In this document: positions 1-5,576 of the stretch, piece by piece | How the letters are laid out: each line of letters begins with the position of its first letter | Numbering within the stretch: position 1 is the stretch's first letter | Source: Streptomyces speibonae | Lineage (GTDB): Bacteria > Actinomycetota > Actinomycetes > Streptomycetales > Streptomycetaceae | DNA length: 9,166 nucleotides | NCBI GenBank assembly: GCA_000715605.1 | Contig: KL568563.1 | Location: 7,865-17,030, forward strand | Direction of reading: 5' to 3' | Position numbers and translations under genes: made by a program | The notes under the pieces: generated by a model | Told to the model about the DNA's origin: nothing | The model's database searches: none | What the model saw: only the letters and a program-made list of their open reading frames with translations

Positions 1-14
1 TGTATAAGAGACAG
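1..14. other. Nextera transposase adapter remnant (artefact)
   Basis: The first 14 bases, TGTATAAGAGACAG, equal the last 14 bases of the 19-bp Tn5 mosaic end used in Nextera libraries (AGATGTGTATAAGAGACAG). Biological sequence appears to begin at base 15. The match is AT-rich and unlike the surrounding GC-rich DNA. I infer an untrimmed adapter at a contig end. Confidence 0.93.
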
Positions 15-138
15 GCGGCAGCCAGAACTGAGCAGACCCTGGCGCCCCATCTCACGTGTCGTCCCTGAGGACGCGTGCCTCGACTGACGCGTCGGTTGTG
101 TGTTGGCCCCATGTTTCTGTCTGTCCTTCTCGGTCCGG
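15..138. other. Short non-coding stretch downstream of the WxG protein gene
   Basis: This 124-bp stretch lies downstream of the minus-strand WxG gene. I see no credible gene in it. Its only clear structure is the hairpin at 70-93, which is listed separately. Confidence 0.5.
70..93 (-). terminator. Possible terminator hairpin after the WxG protein gene
   Basis: GACGCGT (70-76) and ACGCGTC (87-93) are perfectly complementary, giving a 7-bp stem with a 10-base loop about 46 bases past the stop at 139. No T-run follows on the minus strand. Many Streptomyces terminators lack one, so this is only suggestive. Confidence 0.3.
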
Positions 139-1875
139 TCAGTCGGTCGCGGACGTGCCACCCCGCCGCCTGTCACGACGGGAACGACCAGTGCGGGAAT
201 TGGCGTTGTCTGTTACCCCTGTCCGTGCCACAGTCCCCTCAGCCGTGCGTCCATTGCTTCGTGAGCCGGAGGTACTGCTCTGGGGCGCTCCGACGACGCC
301 TTGAGGGTGACTGACGGGACGGCGAGAAGTCTGCCCCGCGCCCGGAGTGCTGGGAGGTACCCCGATCACGCCTTGCTGACCAGGGCGTTGACCGGCCCCG
401 CGGGGACTGGGCGGACTCTCTCCACCGATGACGGTGCCTCTCAGCGGCTGAGAACCGGTGGCGCCTGGAATGGGGCGCGTGACGGGTCGCCCACCGACAA
501 CACCGTCGCCGCCGCGCCCCGCGGCACTGCCGCCAGCCGCTGTGGCACCCATGGGTCCGCGGTGTACGCCGCCGACAGGGCCGGGTACCGGTCCGCTGGG
601 TCTCGGCATCCCACCGACGATGCCACGTCCTGTCGTCCCTTGCCCCTGGCTGGCTGCCTGCCCCGGGGAAACGGTACGCCCTGCACCCTCCATGTTGCCG
701 GTTGCCCGACTTGCCATCGGCGGTGGTGGGGCGACCGGGCCCGGCCCGGCAGGGCCGGCTCCGATACGGGCTGCCGGACCTGCGCTCCCGCCCCGTCCCT
801 GCGCCAGCGGAGGAACTCTGGCCCCCAGGGGAGCACCATTGGGGCCAGCAGTGCGGCTCGGGGTGCCACGGTAGGAAGGGGGGACGGCTCCCGGAGCGGC
901 AGGCGGCACCGGTGCAGGCTGCCCTGCGGGCCCGGGCGTCCCGGGTGGTGCGACCGTGGGGGGCTTCGCCGTCTCCTGGGGCGGCAACGTGCCGACGCTG
1001 TTGATCTCCGTGCCCACAGGCTGTTTCGACGGCCCATCAGGTGCTTCCGCCTGCCTGAGAAGCAGCCCTCGCTCTTCAGCGCGCGTTGGCCCTGCCCCGT
1101 CAATCGTCGGATCCTGGTACGCAGGACGGGCGTCGTTAAGGGCTGTGGGAGACGCCCGCTCACCCCTCGGTGGCCCCGGAACGAAGGTGGCCGGCGGCTC
1201 CGGCACCCCCACGTCCGGCATCTTCGGGAACACCGGTTCCTGCGCTGCCTGCATCGTGCCCGCCGACACCGTGTAGAACGACGCCAGCCGGTACATCTGG
1301 TTGATGGCCTCCTGGCGGTGTCCCTCCGCCTTCACGGCGGCCGTGTACTCCTCGTTGCCGTCGACCCGCTTGACCACAGGGATGTCGTCGACGGACTTGG
1401 GGTCGAGGCGGGTGTCGCGCGGGGGCATTGACTTGCGGACGGAGGCGAGGCCGGAGCCGGCCGCCAGGACCTGGGTGCCGATGACGTCGGCGTAGTCGGC
1501 GATGCCCTCGGCCGTCTTGACGAGGCTGCCGGCCCAGTCCTGGAAGGCGGTGTGGGCCTCGCCCTCCCAGTCGATCTTCCCGAGGTTGCGGCTGAGCTCT
1601 CCCGCGGCGTCCTTGATGGCGTCGCGCGCGGCCACCAGGGCCTCCCCCGCGGAGTCCAGCAGCGTGGGATCGGCGGACTCGACGATGTCGATCATGTCGT
1701 TGAGCTCGTAGCCCTCGAAGCTCGTGGAGCCGAAGTGGAAACCCCTGAGTGTGGGGCCGCCGAAGGGGTTGATGACCCGCGACATGTTCGTGAACGCGTC
1801 GAGTGCGCCGTTCTGGGCCAAGGCTTCCTGGCGCTCCTCCTCGTGGAGGCCGGGTTTGTTCTTGTCGCCGCTCAT
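139..1875 (-). CDS. WxG-hairpin protein with long Pro/Gly-rich repeat tail; candidate type VII (PPE-like) substrate
   Basis: A 578-residue protein with no signal peptide or membrane segment. Residues about 55-150 are helical and contain a WEG turn (W103-G105) between two Ala/Glu-rich helices, the layout of WXG100 and PPE proteins. A second helical block spans about 174-213. From about 215 to the end the chain is Pro/Gly/Ala/Ser-rich and probably disordered, with five G-[IV]-[IV]-G cores between 418 and 529 and a basic C-terminus (RTGRSRRDRRR, 561-571). The ATG shares one base with the stop of the upstream gene (TGATG), so translation is probably coupled and no strong ribosome site of its own is seen. 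The helices and the ESX neighbours suggest a secreted substrate. I see no YxxxD/E motif in this chain, but the partner gene carries one. Codons of the tail end in A/T far more often than those of the N-terminal domain. The exact function is unknown. Confidence 0.85.
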   Translation of the reverse strand: MSGDKNKPGLHEEERQEALAQNGALDAFTNMSRVINPFGGPTLRGFHFGSTSFEGYELNDMIDIVESADPTLLDSAGEALVAARDAIKDAAGELSRNLGKIDWEGEAHTAFQDWAGSLVKTAEGIADYADVIGTQVLAAGSGLASVRKSMPPRDTRLDPKSVDDIPVVKRVDGNEEYTAAVKAEGHRQEAINQMYRLASFYTVSAGTMQAAQEPVFPKMPDVGVPEPPATFVPGPPRGERASPTALNDARPAYQDPTIDGAGPTRAEERGLLLRQAEAPDGPSKQPVGTEINSVGTLPPQETAKPPTVAPPGTPGPAGQPAPVPPAAPGAVPPSYRGTPSRTAGPNGAPLGARVPPLAQGRGGSAGPAARIGAGPAGPGPVAPPPPMASRATGNMEGAGRTVSPGQAASQGQGTTGRGIVGGMPRPSGPVPGPVGGVHRGPMGATAAGGSAAGRGGDGVVGGRPVTRPIPGATGSQPLRGTVIGGESPPSPRGAGQRPGQQGVIGVPPSTPGAGQTSRRPVSHPQGVVGAPQSSTSGSRSNGRTAEGTVARTGVTDNANSRTGRSRRDRRRGGTSATD

Positions 1876-2309
1876 CAGTACCCCGCGTCGGTGCTGTCGG
1901 CCTTGTTGTCCCGCTTGCCGTGCTCGTTCAGCATCTCCTCACGGGTCCTGTTGACCTCGGTCCGGATCTCATGGAACCGGTAGCGCTGCTCTTCCTCGAT
2001 GTTGTCGAACGTGACGTCCACGCCATGCACGGCGATCTGCATGGCCTCCAGTTGCAGGCCCAGCGACTTGGAGAGAGCGGTGATTCTCTCGTGGACACGT
2101 TCGTACTCTTGGTGGAGCCGTTTACCCTCCGGAAAAGCGCCGCTGCCGAAGGCGCTCTCCGGCAGCCGGTGGGCGCCGACGCTGGGCACACTGCCCGCCG
2201 ATGCCTCGAAGGCGGTCAGCAGGTCGTCCACGCGCTTCTTGAACGTCGACAGCGCCATCACGCCGCGGCGTACGTCCGCGCCACCTCCGCCCGTGTCTGC
2301 AGGAAGCAC
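1875..2309 (-). CDS. Small helical protein with YxxxE motif; candidate partner of the WxG protein (PE-like role)
   Basis: A 144-residue protein from a GTG start at 2309. That start has an excellent ribosome site, GGGGAGG, ending 8 bases upstream. An in-frame ATG at 2258 (MALSTFKK) would give 127 residues but lacks a well-placed ribosome site; it remains an alternative if homologues start there. Residues about 19-38 and 62-128 look helical and rich in charged residues. A His-Gly turn (95-96) sits where WXG proteins have their loop. After it comes YRFHE (110-114), matching the YxxxD/E export motif of type VII substrates. There are no Cys, no Trp, no membrane segment and no signal peptide. The stop overlaps the start of the WxG gene by one base. 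I infer a heterodimer with that protein, like PE with PPE. I do not recognise a named family by sequence. Confidence 0.82.
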   Translation of the reverse strand: MLPADTGGGGADVRRGVMALSTFKKRVDDLLTAFEASAGSVPSVGAHRLPESAFGSGAFPEGKRLHQEYERVHERITALSKSLGLQLEAMQIAVHGVDVTFDNIEEEQRYRFHEIRTEVNRTREEMLNEHGKRDNKADSTDAGY

Positions 2310-2328
2310 TTCGCTTTCCTCCCCGTTG
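2310..2328 (-). promoter_or_regulatory. Ribosome binding site that fixes the GTG start at 2309
   Basis: Read on the minus strand, GGGGAGG is followed by AAAGCGAA and then GTG, an 8-base spacing that is close to ideal. The later in-frame ATG at 2258 has its nearest GGAGG about 24 bases away. Confidence 0.7.
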
Positions 2329-2372
2329 TCCCCGTGTCGCGACCGGTCGTGCGCAAGTCTTCACGCGTGTCA

Positions 2373-2534
2373 CGCCGTTGAGGCGGTCATGACGGTCACG
2401 GGATCACTCTAGTTACAGACACCAACAGTCCCAACTGCCATTTCGCGACAACACCGCCGTCCACGGCAGGCCTCCGTCTCCTCCACTCCCGGCGGACGCG
2501 CTCGTCACAAGAGGTTCCGGATGCCTCAACGGCG
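2373..2534. repeat. 12-bp perfect inverted repeat flanking the promoter
   Basis: CGCCGTTGAGGC at 2373-2384 and its exact reverse complement GCCTCAACGGCG at 2523-2534 enclose 138 bp holding the candidate promoter. The arms do not extend beyond 12 bp and I see no target duplication, so this is not clearly an element boundary. Confidence 0.6.
2406..2434 (-). promoter_or_regulatory. Candidate vegetative (HrdB-type) promoter of the YxxxE/WxG operon
   Basis: On the minus strand, TTGGGA (2434-2429) and TAGAGT (2411-2406) are separated by exactly 17 bases. TAGAGT fits the Streptomyces TAGRRT -10 consensus. Transcription would begin near 2399, giving a leader of about 90 bases. A short dyad, GCCGT-CC-ACGGC (2456-2467), lies just upstream of the -35 box. 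This supports separate expression of the two-gene operon from mycP. Confidence 0.5.
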
Positions 2535-2549
2535 GTCGAGCGATGTTCG

Positions 2550-3812
2550 TCACGTTGCACCGTGACCACCGTCAACGCCCCCGCCGCCGGCCCGTCTGCG
2601 CGCGTCCCGGACCGCCACCGCCGCCCCGCCGAGCACCGCCACCACGATCGCAGCTCCGACGGCCACATAGGTGGCGAGGCGGGCGTTGCGTTCGTCGGCG
2701 GTCTCACCGAGCGGGAGTTCGGCCGCCGCCGGGGCCTCGGCGCCGACCAGGCCCTCGCGGGGGCGGGGGGACTCGATCGGCCGGTCGTCCTCGGTCAGGG
2801 CGCGGACCGGGTCCACCACGCCCCAGCCGACCAACCGGTCGTGGCCGGCGGTCGTGCGTTCCGCGGTCTGCTCGATCTGGGCGACGATCTGGTGCCGGGT
2901 CCAGGTGGGGTGCTTGGCCTTGATCAGCGCGGCGACACCGGCGACGTACGGTGCGGAGAAGCTCGTGCCGTTGTCGGCGCAGTGGCCGCCCCGGGGGACG
3001 GTGGAGATCATGTCGACGCCCGGGGCGGCCACGTCGACGAAGTCGCCGGACTGGGAGAAGGACGCGCGTTCGTTGTTGCGGTCGGAGGCCGCCACGGCGA
3101 GTACGCCTTCGTAGGAGGCGGGGTAGGTCTTCTTGACGTTGCCGCCGAGTCCGTCGTTGCCCGCCGACGCCACGACGACGATCTCCCGGGCCAGGGCCTC
3201 GTCGACAGCCGCCTTCAGGTCCGGGTCCGGTTCGACGGCATTCGACGTGTCCTGGGAGATGTTGATGACGTCCGCCTTCGCCTGGACGGCGTAGCGGATC
3301 GCCTTGGCGAGGGTTTCGGTGTCACCGTGGCCCTCCGCGTCGTTCTGCTGAATCGGGATGACGGTCGCCCCGGGGGCCAGACCCACGAAACCGGTCTTGC
3401 CGACAGGCCGCGCGGCGATGATGCCGGCGACCTTCGTGCCGTGGCCGACGGTGTCGGTGGTGCCGTTCTCGGCGCCCCTCTTGATGGGGTCACCGTCCTC
3501 GTCCTTGAGGCCCTTGGGCAGGAAGTTGCGGCCGCTCTTCACGTCCACCGCGTTCTTCAGCTGCGGGTTGCGCACGTCGACGCCGGTGTCGATGACGGCG
3601 ACCCGGACGCCCTCGCCCCTGGACTGGCTCCACAGCTCGTCGAGCTGGACGCGCTGGAGGGACCAGGGGCGCCCGGGGTAGGAGGCGTTGGGGTACTCGC
3701 AGCTGTCGGAGAAGGAGTCCGCCGCGGCGGAGGGTGGTGCGAGGACCACGGGGGCCGTCAGCAGGACGGCGGCGGCCGCCGTCCGCAGGAGGGCGAGGCG
3801 TGTGTGTCGCAT
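2550..3812 (-). CDS. mycP: Mycosin, type VII secretion-associated subtilisin-like serine protease
   Basis: A 420-residue protein, the usual length of mycosins. A signal peptide covers about 1-31, ending in an Ala-rich SAAA/D site. The catalytic triad is Asp75 (VAVIDTGVD), His124 (GHGTKVAG) and Ser284 (NGTSFSAPYVAG), with Asn219 (SAGND) as the oxyanion residue. A membrane helix spans about 380-401 and is followed by an Arg-rich cytoplasmic tail, so the protease domain is anchored on the outer face. Mycosins associate with and stabilise the ESX membrane complex and can process substrates. The ATG at 3812 is chosen because GGAGG lies 8 bases upstream; a GTG at 3830 overlapping the eccB stop (GTGA) would add six residues. 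Only two cysteines occur in the whole protein (C38 and C278). It follows eccB directly and is almost certainly co-transcribed with it. Confidence 0.96.
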   Translation of the reverse strand: MRHTRLALLRTAAAAVLLTAPVVLAPPSAAADSFSDSCEYPNASYPGRPWSLQRVQLDELWSQSRGEGVRVAVIDTGVDVRNPQLKNAVDVKSGRNFLPKGLKDEDGDPIKRGAENGTTDTVGHGTKVAGIIAARPVGKTGFVGLAPGATVIPIQQNDAEGHGDTETLAKAIRYAVQAKADVINISQDTSNAVEPDPDLKAAVDEALAREIVVVASAGNDGLGGNVKKTYPASYEGVLAVAASDRNNERASFSQSGDFVDVAAPGVDMISTVPRGGHCADNGTSFSAPYVAGVAALIKAKHPTWTRHQIVAQIEQTAERTTAGHDRLVGWGVVDPVRALTEDDRPIESPRPREGLVGAEAPAAAELPLGETADERNARLATYVAVGAAIVVAVLGGAAVAVRDARRRAGGGGVDGGHGAT

Positions 3813-3826
3813 GGCGGCGTCCTCCG

Positions 3827-5362
3827 TCACGAGCCCTGGGGCTGGCGCGCCGCCGCCGTGGACAGGCGGGGGCCCGTGGGGAGGTACGCGGACCAGGCGG
3901 CGGGGATGGGGGCGGGCTCCACGTCGGCGTATCCCAGGCGGGTCTGGGCCTGTTGGGCCTCCTGCTCCAGCCGCTTCCGGTCCTCGGCCGACATGCCGAT
4001 GCCGGCGTCGTCGGTCGCGCTGTCCGCGTTGGACTGCAGTACGTACCGCAGGCCGGTGTCGGTGACCAGGAACACGGGGCCCGCTTTCGTCTCGGTGCCC
4101 TGGAACTGACGGTAGAGCTGGCCGGATCCGGGGGTGACGTAGGCGCTGGAGGAGGCGGCGGGGAGGTCGGCGGGGAAGTCGGCACCGGCCCACGTGGTGA
4201 GGGTGGTGGTGCCCTTGCCGTCGACACCGCGCAGCACATTGCAGACCGTGTTGCGGCTGCCCTTGGCGTCCGACGCCTCGTTGACCGCCCGGGGGGCGCC
4301 GGTGGGCCAGTCGTGCTCCGTGCCGAAGGGATCGCCCGGGACGATCGCGCCGGGGCTTGTCTCCAGCGCCTGTCCGGCCTGACCGACCTGCGCCAGGTCC
4401 TTGCTGAACAGCAGCAGTTGGGCGACGAACGCGGAGACCGGCGCGACCCGGCCGGGCAGCACGACGTAGTACTGCTCCTTGTTGTTGTCGAACGCCTTGA
4501 GGACAGTGCCGACCCTGTCGGCCGACGGGTCGAGCCTGCCGGGGGCGTTCGCGGGGGCGCCTGGGGTGCCCTCGATCCGGGGGAAGGTGACCGGGTCGCC
4601 CTCGTGCAGGGTCGCCAGCCACTCCCGGGACACCCGCTGGGGCTCGCGTCCGGAGCCGACGACCGTGCGCAGCAGCAGTTCCAGGTCCTCGCCGGTGTCC
4701 GCCTTGTCGACCTGGTAGGCCGTGCCACCCGGATCCACGACGAATCGTCTGCCGTCGGGGCCCGTCACGTAGAGCAGTTCGCCGCCGGACAGCTTCTCCT
4801 TGCCTTCGGTCAGCTTCTTCTCCCGGTCGGCGAGGACCAGCGCGGCCTTCTGGATGGACCGGCCGCCCGCACTGGGACGCTCGCAGACGGCCCAGCGCTT
4901 GGCGGCGCCCGCCTCCTTGTCGGAAGGCAGACGGTCGGGGGCGTACGGGATGCCGATGGTGACGCCGTGCGGGATCTTGCCGCTGTCCAGGAGGGATTCG
5001 CTGACGGTGACGACATCGCCCTTCTGGGGCGCCAGGAGGAGCTTGGCGGACGCCATGTTCAGCACGGGGTGCAGCTGGACTTCGTCACCGGTCTTCAGCA
5101 CGACGTACCGGGTGGTCGACTCGCTGGCGATGATCACTTTCTCGTTCGGAGTGTCCCAGCCCTTCGGTGCCGTGGGTTTGAGCATGCCCCACGCGCCAAA
5201 GACCGCCATGACGATCACACCGATGATGATTCCGGGCACGACACCACGCAGGGGGCGTGGCGCGCCTTCCTCCGACCCCTGCGGGTACGACAGGACGAAA
5301 GCCGCGAGCAGGCGGCGCTTCGCGAAGGTGTAGGCGTTGAGCTGGTCCCGCCGAGATGCCAT
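3827..5362 (-). CDS. eccB: Type VII secretion core membrane protein EccB
   Basis: A 511-residue protein beginning MASRRDQLNAYTFAKRR, the hallmark N-terminus of EccB. A short cytoplasmic segment is followed by one membrane helix at about 41-61 and then a large extracytoplasmic domain. LHPVLNMASAKLLL (97-110) and GIPYAPDRLP (137-146) are typical EccB repeat-region motifs. The two extracytoplasmic cysteines, C160 (RWAVCERP) and C374 (RNTVCNVL), match the conserved core disulfide pair of the family. EccB forms part of the ESX inner-membrane complex with EccC, EccD and EccE. The ATG at 5362 is the only start that gives the family N-terminus. A GGGGAG stretch lies about 11-12 bases upstream, a rather long spacing. 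eccB is the first gene of the leftward arm, divergent from eccE. Confidence 0.97.
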   Translation of the reverse strand: MASRRDQLNAYTFAKRRLLAAFVLSYPQGSEEGAPRPLRGVVPGIIIGVIVMAVFGAWGMLKPTAPKGWDTPNEKVIIASESTTRYVVLKTGDEVQLHPVLNMASAKLLLAPQKGDVVTVSESLLDSGKIPHGVTIGIPYAPDRLPSDKEAGAAKRWAVCERPSAGGRSIQKAALVLADREKKLTEGKEKLSGGELLYVTGPDGRRFVVDPGGTAYQVDKADTGEDLELLLRTVVGSGREPQRVSREWLATLHEGDPVTFPRIEGTPGAPANAPGRLDPSADRVGTVLKAFDNNKEQYYVVLPGRVAPVSAFVAQLLLFSKDLAQVGQAGQALETSPGAIVPGDPFGTEHDWPTGAPRAVNEASDAKGSRNTVCNVLRGVDGKGTTTLTTWAGADFPADLPAASSSAYVTPGSGQLYRQFQGTETKAGPVFLVTDTGLRYVLQSNADSATDDAGIGMSAEDRKRLEQEAQQAQTRLGYADVEPAPIPAAWSAYLPTGPRLSTAAARQPQGS

Positions 5363-5474
5363 GGATGCGTGTCTCTCCCCGATTTCCGCCCGTTTTCCAC
5401 CCGCGTTCCGCCGGGCGGCGCCGGAGGGCGCCATCCCGCGCCCGCCGCTGTCGGACCGGCCCCCTACTATGCCT

Positions 5475-5505
5475 GGTACGGAAGGCGGTACGGGGAGCGG
5501 GTAGG
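5475..5505 (+). repeat. Tandem GGTACGG direct repeats
   Basis: GGTACGG occurs at 5475-5481 and 5487-5493, with a degenerate copy GGTAGG at 5500-5505. The starts are 12 and 13 bases apart. The third copy overlaps the candidate -10 box of eccE, so a repeat-binding regulator is possible. Confidence 0.45.
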
Positions 5506-5534
5506 GTGCCGGGGCCCTCAAGGGCCTGGTGCGC

Positions 5535-5550
5535 CGCTGGAATTCCAGCG
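5535..5550. promoter_or_regulatory. 16-bp perfect palindrome, candidate operator upstream of eccE
   Basis: CGCTGGAATTCCAGCG is a perfect dyad of 8-bp half-sites. It ends about 15 bases before the G-rich ribosome site of eccE and lies in its probable leader. Its form suits a homodimeric repressor, though no cognate regulator gene is in the window. An RNA hairpin is a less likely alternative because the dyad has no loop. Confidence 0.45.
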
Positions 5551-5576
5551 AGCTGTAAGCAAATCGGGGGGATGAA

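Larger units (their letters stand above)
5363..5576. promoter_or_regulatory. Divergent control region between eccB and eccE
   Basis: This 214-bp stretch has no gene and must hold the promoters of both arms. Rightward, TAGGGT (5502-5507) fits the TAGRRT -10 box but has a poor -35. Leftward, CATAGT (rc of 5467-5472) is a possible -10 box, also with a poor -35. The region is packed with structure: GGTACGG direct repeats (5475-5505), dyads at 5417-5432 (GGCGCC-GGAG-GGCGCC) and 5513-5526 (GGCCCT-CA-AGGGCC), and the 16-bp palindrome at 5535-5550. The individual promoter assignments are weak. Confidence 0.55.

Noticed and set aside
1485..1494. YADVI after the WxG hairpin as a YxxxD/E export motif
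   Set aside because: The residue four after Tyr is Ile, not Asp or Glu, so the motif is not satisfied in this protein.
2373..2534. Small mobile element bounded by the 12-bp inverted repeat
   Set aside because: There is no transposase or target-site duplication, and the enclosed segment looks like an ordinary promoter region. The repeat is kept only as a regulatory curiosity.
2562..4109. 515-residue plus-strand open frame
   Set aside because: It is fully antisense to mycP with its intact catalytic triad, and resembles no protein family.
2550..4622. 690-residue version of MycP starting far upstream
   Set aside because: The extension runs through eccB in another frame. The signal peptide and GGAGG site at 3812 give the true start.
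3734..5575. 613-residue plus-strand open frame
   Set aside because: It lies antisense to eccB and mycP, whose family motifs are unmistakable. Long antisense frames are expected in GC-rich DNA.
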